From Paraglomus occultum (Eukaryota; Glomeromycota; Glomeromycetes; Paraglomerales; Paraglomeraceae): DNA of 50,327 bases. Made by a program: the position numbers and the translations under genes. The stretch lies in contig CAJVPJ010000063.1 in NCBI GenBank assembly GCA_910592205.1, positions 1-50,327 on the forward strand, in the 5' to 3' direction. The notes under the pieces are model-generated. The model made no database searches and had not been told where the DNA came from. It saw nothing but the letters and a program-made list of their open reading frames with translations. Positions 23,075 to 33,355 of this stretch are shown piece by piece. Each line of letters begins with the position of its first letter. The stretch's first letter is position 1.

Positions 23075-23320
23075 GTAAGTACCCGTGGGATTTATATTTT
23101 CTGATGCCATAATTTACTCAAACGATTGAAACGCTTACTAAAAATAATAGATATTAATATAGCAAATACATGTCGACAAAGTCTCAATATTGACAAATCA
23201 ATATTATTAATATCGAAATTTTATTTCAAGGCGTTTAAGGTTTTTAACAGATTTGGCGTAGACAATTCCTACAAGTTATAACGGTTCGTATACACCCAAT
23301 TTAATTAACCAATATATTAA

Positions 23321-23559
23321 TACAGTCGACCCCTATAATTACGTCCTATATAGTCACATTTCATAGTGATAAGGCGTTCGTAGTTTGAGCTACGCAAATA
23401 TTAATTGAAGATTATCTAATAAAATTGCAGATTACTTGATATAAGTAGCTTATTACGCTATCCGTTATATCGTGAAAACTCGATATAGCGGATCTCTCGA
23501 TATAACGGAGAAAACGGCCGGAACCGTAGTCTCCGTTATATCGAGTTTTTCACTGCGTA
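23321..23559. mobile_element. 239-bp pogo-like MITE
   Basis: It starts TACAGTCGACCCCTATAATT and ends ATATCGAGTTTTTCACTGCG followed by TA. The ends are only loosely inverted but share the CAGT..GA start and the TATAACG/TATAATTACG subterminal motif with the other elements here. The inner part repeats CTCGATATA and GGAGAAAACGG. Both boundaries carry TA. It abuts a minus-strand coding relic. Confidence 0.55.
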
Positions 23560-23885
23560 TTTGGTTTTCACGTCGCTTATATGCTGCTTGTAAAATATCG
23601 TGAAACTGCTTCTTTAAAAGTTTCAATAAATTAGAATGTTTGATCCCATAATTGATGTGTTTTCGAACAGTTGAAGAAAATTGACTTTGCGTAATCATAT
23701 CATATGCATAGGCGCAGTTTTTTGCAAAATACGACCTTGAGTGTTGAAAAAAACCATACACTTTGACCATTAATGTTAGGATGGAGTTGGTAAAGTTCTT
23801 GCAAAGCCTCTATTTTAGGATCTTTGGGCCTTGAGCGTTTCGTTGTTGCGTGATTCGTCTCTTTCTCTGAGCTTTGGCTTCTCTA
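23560..23885 (-). pseudogene. Unidentified coding relic joined to a MITE
   Basis: On the minus strand an upstream open stretch reads SRPKDPKIEALQELYQLHPN then NGQSVWFF. One base after a run of seven T the reading continues in another frame with AKNCAYAYDM, STVRKHINYG and LKLLKKQFHDILQAAYKRRE. Removing one T would join them, so a one-base frameshift is plausible. The second frame runs on into the MITE at 23321-23559, where it finds its stop; the original 3' end appears lost. No domain is assigned. A short unrecognised intron instead of a frameshift is possible. Confidence 0.35.
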
Positions 23886-26728
23886 AAACAACGGAGAAAC
23901 GTTTATTAACTATGCTACTACTGTCAATATATTTCTTAATCCCCTTCTTCGTTCTCGCTTATATATAAGACGTAACTGCTTTCAGCACACGATTCACTTT
24001 TTTGCAGCGGATTTACTATGTAATGACAGTTTTTGCGTCAATGATCATTGTTGTGTAACCCCTAGATTATCGCGTACTGAGCTTTTATTATTATTCGGTA
24101 ATTACCAAGATATTCAGCTTTACGTTTTAGGATATCATGTACAGTTCGATTCACCAATTTAAAATTGAGCTACTATCATTTGGTTGTTAATGTTCTGATT
24201 TTCTCTCTTGATATTACACAGTTCAATCCTCTCAGCAATAGTTGTTTTTTTTTTGTTTGTTTTTTTGTTTTATTTCGATTCTCTGTACGCACAATAGGGG
24301 TTTTTCGCTTTGTTGGTTAATAATTGAGAAATAAAATTAAATTGCAAGTGTTACTGATGAGTTCTTTAATCTTCGGATTAAAAAGGTAACTTTTAATATG
24401 TCATCGCTCCCACTTAGATTCGGATTACGGATTACAGTAATTTTATTATAAAATTTAGGATTATCGAGGTAATATCATTATTAATTAATGAATTAAGCTA
24501 ATCCATTCCGTGAATTTTCTACTACCATATAAGACAAAATACACTTCATGTCCTAGTCGTAACTCGCAGACTATATTTTAATAATCAACGTGTTTAAATG
24601 TCATCCGTTAAGTATAAAAAAAATTTACGATTAAATTACTGTCTTTGCGAGAAACAATGTATGGTAGTCCGCGGCAATTTGATAACAAGACTTTGGTAAT
24701 ACTACGAAACGGGATTGTGTATCGATATCAAGTTGATGTTTACGTCTTATCAGCTTTGCAAGATGCAAATAATATTTTACGAAGCGCCAGTAAAACTGAG
24801 CAGATCGTACATATTGTAAAGAGCATATCAATGTATTGTTAAGACATCGTTAATAATACATTACCGTCTTCCTTAATATTTTCGCAACTACGGCGTACCG
24901 AGATTGTTTATTGTATTGTGACGAGTGTTCTATTTTGACTGTAAAAAAGCTGGGTCAGCCCTACCCATATTATATCTCATAAAATAAATGCGCTGCGGAA
25001 TACTCTGGCGGGTTTTAACTTTACAATAACAATATTAATATAGCTTAACTAATACGTGATTTAATTAAATTTTATCGCAAATATATCAAATATGAATTAC
25101 ATATGTGAATATTGTTAGTTTGCATTAACGAAACTTTTGGTGAGTGGGAAAGAGTAAAGTCGGTCTTGCCTGCAATATTTTAGTGTGAATAATCTCCTAC
25201 GATTTTCAAGGCAGAAAATATTTCAAAGTCATAAATTGATATATTCCCACATTGTAGTTTATAGTAATATGCTCCTACAACAACATTAGCTATTTGCTTT
25301 TCTTGCAATCATTGGTGATGCAAAAAATAACCATTGAATATCGTGCATTTTATGGCAGTTTACTTGATTTCTCTCCAAGAGTGAACAACTTTCTTTATTC
25401 TCGTCCTGTATGTGGCTTAACAGATCTTTAGTGAGAATCTTGTTGTGGACAAAGTTTCCCGGATCTGTTTTATGCAAATTTCGTAGTATGAATGCCTTGT
25501 TTCGACAAGCGAATGTAAGTAATCAAGTACAATTGTAAACGTCATAACCATACATTCCTCGATAAAAGGAAATATTCTCAAGAAACGATTCTTGTGACCA
25601 AAGTATTAAGGCCGTGGTTCGAACAGCACGTGAATTACAAAAATACGTACATTTTGCTGTTAGTACGTTAAATAAACTAATTTGGATATCCACAAAGTAA
25701 ACGCGAGCAGGCTTGTGTTCCACCTATAAATTTTTGCCACACAATGTGGTGAACAAGACAACAAAAACAATTCATTGTTGCTAAGTAGTTCTTTTTCAAA
25801 TAACCGCAGTGTAGAATACCACCAAGTAATAGTAATAGGGGAAAACCACTAATTATTATGACAATTGCTGCGGATCGAATCCTAATTTAGCTAAATCTCA
25901 AAATCAAGCCTATAAGCGGCACGATCATTGACATTGTCAAACTTGTATATCAACGTTACTATCACAATTGTAGTCACATTTTTATGCTTAAAAGCTAATT
26001 CAACATAATCATACGATTGTCTTGTTATGAGCGGACTTATTTAAAAGCAGTACAAAAACATGTTGTGCATGGTGCATATAAAAACCACTTTGGAATATAT
26101 AAAAGTAGCGTGAAAAAAGGGGAGTTAGACTTTTGTGCAATTCGTCGAGTATCGAGGAGAAGAAGAAGAAGAAGAAGAAGAAGAAGAAGAAAAGGATAAT
26201 CTACTAAAGTAAGACGTTATATTTAGCAAAAAAGCATCACACGAATAGAAACGGAATATATTGTTTTATCCAATCTAGTATCATATTTGTCTATGATACA
26301 TACATACTGTACATATATACATAATGACTCCCTGGAAAAGACGTTTTATATGTATTAACTACTTCTCTCTGCTCTCACATTATCGTAGAATTCAACTATC
26401 AAGCCAGCTATATCGCGCGCCCTCTATAAGCCAATATACACATGCAAATCGTATGATTCAAATTTTCTCTCCCCCATCCATTCCGAAAACACAAAAGCCC
26501 TTGTCTTATTGTTAAGCGTCATTGTTGATAAGAACAATCGTAGAAATCAAAACATTTTTATTCTATTTTCCATTGAATTTGCCAAACAATCACTCGATTC
26601 GGAGAAGAAGAACACAATTTGGAAACAGCGATAACTCGTCTATCGTTTAATGGGACTTTTGACCCTTTAACATTGATATCTTGGTATTAATACTAATAAT
26701 CAACATTGTTTAATCAACGAGGTATTAA
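23886..26728. other. AT-rich spacer with weak open frames
   Basis: Small frames at 24657-24842 (+), 25286-25501 (-) and 25523-25723 (-) are mildly protein-like but short, domain-free and without joinable exons. The region ends with the promoter side of the zinc-finger gene. Nothing else is seen apart from the trinucleotide repeat noted separately. Confidence 0.4.
26153..26196. repeat. (AGA)n trinucleotide microsatellite
   Basis: A near-perfect AGA/GAA run of about thirteen units lies about 530 bp upstream of the zinc-finger start codon. On the plus strand it yields a false poly-Arg frame. Confidence 0.9.
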
Positions 26729-27541
26729 ATGAACCAATCGCAGCCGAAAACCTTCTACCAGCCAATGGTTTCGAGGAATATTCTCAATACGATGCAATTG
26801 AATGATCCAATGACGTCATTCACAGGAACATCAACAACTCCAACTGCGAATACGTATAAATCAATGGCAATGCAACAATTCTTGACCACACAAAATCCAC
26901 GCCTTTACTGTCAGCAGCCATTAAATTATCTACAGGGTCCAGTTTATCTGTATTCGCAGATCAACGATTGCGAGTCAGCATGGCATTCAGATCCACAGCC
27001 TTATCTCCAACCTCCACCGAATCATTTATCGCTCATTGATCATAACGCTCAATGGATCGCAGCTCCCAAACCCAAAGATGAAAATCGGTCATCCACATCG
27101 CAAGTCCGCTCATCGACGTCACAGCTGATATTACCCACACCCGCAACCGCAACCGCAACCGCAACCGCAACCGCAACCGCAACCGCACCCGCACCAACCG
27201 CCCCCCCAACTGCCCCCTCAACCACATCCTCGTTCACTCCGCAACAGACACCGAAACACCTGACTTCCCGCAGAAATCCAAATACTGTGCATTTCAAACA
27301 TCGCTGTACTTGGTCAGGCTGCATATGGTCTTTTAAACGACTCGAGCATCTAAAGAGACACATGATAACTCACACCGGAGAAAGGAAATACCAGTGTGAC
27401 TTTCCAGGATGCGGGAAGCGTTTTGGCAGATCTGATAATTACGCCGCCCATCGCAAAATACATGCACGACGTTCAACTGAAATGGTGTTGGTTGATGGAA
27501 CAGGGGTGAGACCGAGTGGATATATAAAGACTGAGGAATAG
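26729..27541 (+). CDS. C2H2 zinc-finger transcription factor with low-complexity N-terminus
   Basis: A single-exon 270-aa nuclear DNA-binding protein. Residues 1-190 are rich in Gln, Ser, Thr, Pro and Asn and lack a fold, as expected for an activation region; an Ala-Thr repeat lies near residues 138-152. Two tandem C2H2 fingers occupy about residues 193-248: C-x4-C-x12-H-x3-H (CTWSGC ... RLEHLKRHMITH), the linker TGERKY, then CDFPGCGKRFGRSDNYAAHRKIH. The contact residues FKRLEHLKRH and FGRSDNYAAH resemble the C-terminal finger pair of Ste12 and Msn2-type stress or mating regulators, but the STE homeodomain is absent. A short C-terminal tail ends YIKTEE. It converges on the SYG1 gene. Confidence 0.85.
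   Translation: MNQSQPKTFYQPMVSRNILNTMQLNDPMTSFTGTSTTPTANTYKSMAMQQFLTTQNPRLYCQQPLNYLQGPVYLYSQINDCESAWHSDPQPYLQPPPNHLSLIDHNAQWIAAPKPKDENRSSTSQVRSSTSQLILPTPATATATATATATATAPAPTAPPTAPSTTSSFTPQQTPKHLTSRRNPNTVHFKHRCTWSGCIWSFKRLEHLKRHMITHTGERKYQCDFPGCGKRFGRSDNYAAHRKIHARRSTEMVLVDGTGVRPSGYIKTEE
27138..27192 (+). repeat. In-frame hexanucleotide repeat (CCGCAA)n
   Basis: About eight near-perfect units of a 6-bp repeat encode alternating Ala-Thr in the disordered part of the zinc-finger protein. Because the unit is six bases, gains or losses keep the frame and only change linker length. Confidence 0.9.
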
Positions 27542-28484
27542 TTGCGACAATGGCTGGTATATGTTGGTCGAAAAAAAAACATCTGGAGATATTAGAAAAT
27601 ACAAGTACAGTCAAAACTAGCATTATCCGATGGTTAATCTTCTCCGTTGCATCACTGAAACGGAAAGTTTGAAATTCTTTTCTTTTCCGAATCAATTAAT
27701 CATTTTCCTTTATCGGAAACCAAATCATTAGACCTGTGGGTTCATAGTGATAGTGGGTATATATGAATTTAGCTTGGGAATATTCACTAATCGATTCAAT
27801 ACAATGTGATGTAAACATTTCCTCCATTGGAAGAATAAATAATGAGTCGAACGTGAGAAGCCGCCGTAATAAGTTTATGTTTGTTTTTGACTTGCGGATT
27901 GCACCCCAACCTTATTTTCGCACACAACACTCACTGCACTGCAAGTCTTGAATATCGTTAGGAATGTAGGGAACAGATCACTTGACTTTCAGACAATGCT
28001 ACCATAGTTAATTCTATATACATTGTGCTTTTAAAGATCCCTATAATTGTTGATACGACTGATCTTCTCTAAACGTCCTTGGACATGGTGTATTGGAACG
28101 TTTTACTGTTACCTTCAAGATCTCTTTTTTGATTGTCTTCCAGTTTGCGCGAGAATCGTAATTACTTTTTCGTCTCAATCGACTGTGGCAATTTTTAACA
28201 TAAAGACTTTATCAGTCGATCCCATAGATTTTTTGACTTGCTTGAACACGATGCCCCGAAAAATCGATTCAAATAGTAAAGTTGTTGGAAGAAATTGCTT
28301 TGCTAATAAAGGTGAAGTACAAGTATATTGCAAAGGTTTTTAATCATGGTCGGCAGGAATTACAATCATTAATTAAGAATAATATTATAAAGTCGATTAA
28401 AAATAGATTATCTAAAAGTACATTAAATTGCTAAATATAAAAATTCTTCTAGAAAAATTCCATAACCCATTATCATTACTATTA
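27542..28484. other. Spacer between convergent genes
   Basis: It holds the 3' sides of the zinc-finger and SYG1 genes. A TACAGTCAAAACTAGCATTA stretch at 27606 resembles a pogo-like left end without a partner. Frames at 27763-27951 and 28047-28343 look random. Confidence 0.45.
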
Positions 28485-31400
28485 TTACCAAAATTTGCGT
28501 TTCTTCTCGTCAACATTATCTGCGTTTCCCTCTTCATCTTCACCAGTAGAGCTAACATCAATTCTCTCTTCCAATATTCTACGGCTATTAATATCAGTTG
28601 ATGGGAATGCCCTTTTTATAATAAAAGGCGGACCGTCTTTGCCGTCAACTCTTTCCAATTTCCGTAGAGAATTTTGTCTGTGAATAGCCTTCTCCGCAGT
28701 GTTTTCATCGGTTTCGGTATCTTCTTCCTCGTCATAATAATAGTCGTCATCCTCCTTGTCCTCGTCGCTATCGATGGAAGTTCCACCAATATCGTACATA
28801 TGATTATTTTTACTGGGGGCAGCATAATCGCGAAAGTCTATGCTTTTGTAAAGGGGTGTGAAACGGGCGAGTGCATTGCCAAACGTGTCGCCAACATGTT
28901 GAAAGGAGAATCGATGGCTCGGGGCGATAGAAGTTTGACGTGAAACAAAAGATTCGTGGCGTGTCGATGGTAACTGGACTTGAACCTGATGATTGACAGT
29001 TGGTTCGTGATTGTTCTTGGTTACTACGAACGGGATGTTAATATCTTTGACCGCTCTCTTGATGAGGACGTTGTATACGTGCTACAAAAAATGCAAAGGG
29101 AGCATAAGTAATGATGCCAAATAAAGAACGAGGAAAACAATGGAAACTGAAGGATTTGCGCTTACTTCTTTTTCGACTCGGAAGAAATTCCACAGGAAGC
29201 GGCTTTTTTTTCATTGTTGAGTTTTTGATCAAAGTATTGATCAATTATTATGGGAGTACATAAATGATTGATTAACTGGGTTTTTTTTCCTTTTAAATCA
29301 AGCTTACAAAACATACCGTAATACTTCTGTAATGGCCAACGTTATCATTACTGATATATGGTGCCTTTGGTCAGTCATCCACGCCAATCTCATTAAAGTA
29401 TTGGAGCCAATTCCGACGTAGTAGAGCCAAAGGGGCTTGAACTCCAAATCTTCTCGCAATCCGTAATTTGGTGCAGACCAAACTCGTAGGAAAGCCCAAT
29501 CCATAGCCATGTCCCAAAAATTTGCAAGAATAGTATTAAATATATGCACCAAGTACCAAAAGACGAGCGCGTCTAAAATAGGATAAATGTGAAGAATTCA
29601 AGTTGGAAAATTATTAAAATGCGTTGCCAAGACAATTGATTGTGCGAACACGTATGTTATCTTCTCACCTCGCGTGTTCACATGTAGTATCCAAAGTGGT
29701 ATCACAATAGTAATATATTTCAATGCATTTAACAAATGAGGGTGCGCCTTTCTAGTTTTAACCCATCTTTGCAAGCATTGAAAAAACCGTATCCACGCGG
29801 GCACGGTTGCCATAAAGACTGCCCAAATGTTTCCGTTCGAAGAACATTTCCCTAAGAAAAAAACCATCTGCCGTTAATTTGGAAAGATTAATGACGCTCA
29901 CATGCAAGAGCGAAATAGGCAACGGAAATAAGAACAATAAAGCCATCATGTACCATCACTGATTTCTTTCGAATCGCTGCTAAGTGCACAAATGAGGATC
30001 GCAACGTTTGAAAACGTAAATTGAAGACTAACTAGTTCATCTGCAAGAAAGAAATCGCGAAATTCGACACCATAGACGAAAGGCAAGCATACGCGGAGCT
30101 AAGAATATGAAAGTATCAAAATTAATAACAATGAGGTAAATAATACAATATAATTATTGCCTGTGATGTTTTAATTTACCATAGTAACTATAAGCCATCG
30201 CCTAACGTTGTAGTATAATATAGGAAATGGGCAGAAGAATACTAAACCAACGGCGATAAGAAAGCCCACTAGGAAGTATAAAGGCGGAACAGACGGAAAG
30301 AAGTTTGCGAACGACAAGTAAAAGCAGATAGCGAGCAAAAGTAAAAGGAGTGATGGAAACTGCGTGAAAAGTAACGATAATTAAAAATTAGTTCCGTTGA
30401 ATTGTATAGTAGCAATGCAAACAAATGGTAGACTTACTTCTAAATATTCTCTATGATCCATGTTGTCTCTAGTATCAAAGTCAAAAATAAGCTTATAGTT
30501 AATCTTTGCTTTCGCCCAGACAATCATATTGATTCCCACCAATAACGCAAGTACTATGGGCGCAGCTACCGCGGCATATATTTCAAGTAGCAGGCCATAG
30601 TTGCAAAAATTATGAAACGTTTGTTGCTCAATCGGGCTTAGGGATGCGTCGTCATTGATCTGACAGGAGTGTGCGATACCGTTTTTATTGACAAATTCTC
30701 TTCTATTCATAACTGAGAATCAACGAGTTAGCGTAATCATAAATTAGCGTAGCCGTTTGTAGGAATGCGTTGTTAAAAAAAAGAAGAAGCAAGTACCTGA
30801 ATGTATTCCCATTAGTGTCAAGTTAATTGCCATGCCGAGATATACACCCACACGCCAAGTAACGAAATAGTACGACTATGCAATGACAAGCAGGTTAATT
30901 TGGATCTTGTCATAATCGAACAAGCGTATTTGCGGCTACTTACTCTCGCTTTGTCTGGCATCCGTAGTCTCTTTATAGCGTGTTTTCTCATACCATCTGA
31001 AAAGCTAGCCAGATAGAAAGACTAAAGACGCAAAAACGCATATTAAAATGTGTAAATTGCAAAGATAACTAGTTGATAGGACAATAACATGGACTTTTAC
31101 CTCGGTTTGTTTGAGTATGCGTTCGAGTCGTTTGAGATTACTGAAATTTGCCGCATCTACTTTGCGCATATAAATGTGGCTTACTTTCCAATTTGTATTC
31201 TAAATGTATGTCAATATGTGATAACGAATAGGGATGCAACAATGTTTGGTTGATCAAATTTACCTTGTCATATTTTTTAAGTATTTTTTCGAATCCTAAC
31301 CTATTGAATTGCTATTAATCGAAAAACTGTTATTAATTTGTAACTATTAAGAAAAAACCTTTTTCTTCTTCGCAAGCCATCCCCGTAACATAATACTCAC

Positions 31401-32566
31401 AGCATATTTCTTAAGCATTTGTAAGCTTCGGTAGAATTCCATCACTCCCATCTTGATTCGTTTCTTCGCTACGCCATAACTCATCGGCACTGGTTTTTTT
31501 TGACCGTCAGCAGTGATAACTTGAACTACACGAGTTTGTTCCGCGCCAGGTTGTTGACCGGGGGGGGGGCCGGATAATAGTCATAATCATCAAAGTCTAT
31601 ACCCTGCTTTAGAATCTTCATCGGCTTAAATGTGTCCGGTTTCGTGCCCTTTATAAAGTGGATAACAATAAGGCTGATGGTAAATTATATAGCATTCATA
31701 TTTGAGACATGACAGCAATCGCTGTATTCTATGGGAATCAATTTGTTTCTGATAAAATTTTGTCTCTGTAAAATTGGTCATGCATTGTTGTTCGTTACCG
31801 GCATACCGTGTCGTGCATTGCTAAATATAGACTATGCGCATGATATCACGTGGAGTATTCACTTACGGTTGATTTGCCTTTCTTGCGTTCATGCTTTAAC
31901 AGTTTATATGCTTTTTTTAGTTCCCTCAATTTTTCACTAGCATAATCTTCGTGACCTATACAAAAATAAAAACAGCGTTGAGAATATGTATCATATTGTT
32001 CTTGTACAAGCACACAGAACGGTTGATAAAAAAATGTAGACATTTACTTCCGTAAAACTCCCATATCTTTTGTAATTCTTTATCCAATTTCGAAAAAAAC
32101 TTTTGCTCACTTTCATTCAACATTGGTATTACCTCGTCCATTGTCATATCATCCTGTATAGAACTCTGACCTGGTGAGATATGCCATCTCTTGTTAATTG
32201 TAATCCGTAATCTTAAAAACAGTTACAATCAGTTCACTGGGTTCTCTTACAAAATGATGAATTGGCATTAGACCTGATATCCGTTTTGGTAGACCGCCTT
32301 GACAGTTTAGCAAAGAAAGATCCGGTCATGTCACTCAGGCGCTTTTTGCTTGTATGCATTAGATTATCGTTTAACGCTGAATTTAGATCAATGGCAGGAC
32401 CGAGCGAGGTCGGTGATTCAGATTCAGTGTTCTTATGATATTCTTTATCAGCGAATTTGTATGATTGAATTACTTCTTTTAGAATGTGTTTAAGTTCATT
32501 ATAGTCGATGTACATCTTCTTCCACTCAGGAACTGATTCCTGAGCGAGTATTTTTCCGAACTTCAT
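28485..32566 (-). CDS. SYG1: SYG1/XPR1-type SPX-EXS membrane protein, 15 exons, one frame break
   Basis: Phosphate-homeostasis membrane protein; relatives export phosphate and sense inositol pyrophosphates through the SPX domain. Fifteen minus-strand exons were placed: 32566-32251, 32170-32048, 31955-31867, 31648-31401, 31311-31264, 31199-31101, 31021-30944, 30875-30797, 30712-30438, 30359-30180, 30098-29954, 29851-29669, 29572-29317, 29202-29166 and 29081-28485. The SPX domain starts [20 protein letters not shown] and ends with [10 protein letters not shown]. The EXS domain has several membrane helices plus [27 protein letters not shown] and [17 protein letters not shown] hydrophilic tail of about 190 residues ends in an acidic stretch ([18 protein letters not shown]). 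All exons keep frame except exon 4, which is 248 nt where a multiple of three is needed; the fault maps to ten G at 31560-31569. With one added base the protein would be about 917 aa. Confidence 0.9.
31560..31569 (-). repeat. Run of ten G that breaks the SYG1 frame
   Basis: On the coding strand the run codes for proline within [10 protein letters not shown], between the first and second halves of the SPX domain. The frame upstream ([14 protein letters not shown]) and the frame downstream ([14 protein letters not shown]) are both clearly coding but differ by one base across this run. Eleven or eight bases would restore a single frame. An assembly or sequencing indel is the simplest explanation. 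Confidence 0.8.
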
Positions 32567-33355
32567 AGTTCTAATTGTACAAACGATCGAGTGTCGCTAC
32601 GAGTTGTTAGCTAAATCTTTGACCGATATATGTGTTTTAATGGGAAGGGAGGAATTGAATATTTGTAAGCTCATCTTGTACTATATATGCGTGAGTAATT
32701 TGAGTACATAAACGGTGGCATACGTCAAATCTTGTCCTATGGGAAATAATTGCTGATTGCACCCACACCATATATGAATAAGAATACCTTGATTTCATAT
32801 GTTATCAATTCTACGAAGATCTTCATTCGCATTTACCAGTAAAAAAGAATTCTCACACATCAAATTTGGCAATCTTAAAATTCCACCCGCAAAAAGAAGA
32901 GAATAGTGTCATATGCCCATAGCGAGTGGAGACAATTGGTGTGTTTTTGTGTATCAAACCAAATGAGACATGAAAGGCAATGTCGCAATGCCAACTCCCT
33001 CCGATAGCATATAAGGACTGTCGTTGTATTATATTAATATTGGCAAGATTTACAGAATAAAGTTACATGTTCTCGTACTCCCGATCCGATCGGTAAACGA
33101 GTCAAATTCGAGAATTCCATTTGTTGATCATAGAAATTTTTAAAATTAAAAAATGTATATCACTCGGGGCGTCTGTGATCCTAATCAAAAAACTGTTACA
33201 AAGATGAGCTGTAATAGGCTAGCCCCAAACGATCTTCAGCATTAACAAATTTATTGCGGAATGTATGAATGCGATGTAAACTCAATACTCCGTAATACAT
33301 AAACAAATCTATTATATATGACATATCCAACTTGTTTATGAACGATCCTTGACAT
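32567..33355. other. Spacer between tandem SYG1 and SPO71 genes
   Basis: It contains the SYG1 promoter and the SPO71-like 3' side. No other gene is seen. Confidence 0.5.

Noticed and set aside
25286-25501. Minus-strand frame with DPGNFVHNKILTKDLLSHIQ
   Set aside because: Somewhat protein-like, but short, with a stop just upstream and no joinable exon or known family.
25610-25630. Another B-box-like GTGGTTCGAACAG
   Set aside because: Surrounding sequence does not fold into a cloverleaf and lacks an A box.
26017-26199. Frame ending in poly-Arg
   Set aside because: The Arg run is the AGA microsatellite; the rest has no coding character.
27033-27363. Two minus-strand frames with Leu-Arg and Ala-Val repeats
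   Set aside because: Antisense shadows of the CCGCAA repeat in the zinc-finger gene.
28495-28943. Plus-strand frames of 62 and 89 codons
   Set aside because: Antisense to the acidic tail of the SYG1 gene, which is clearly coding on the minus strand.
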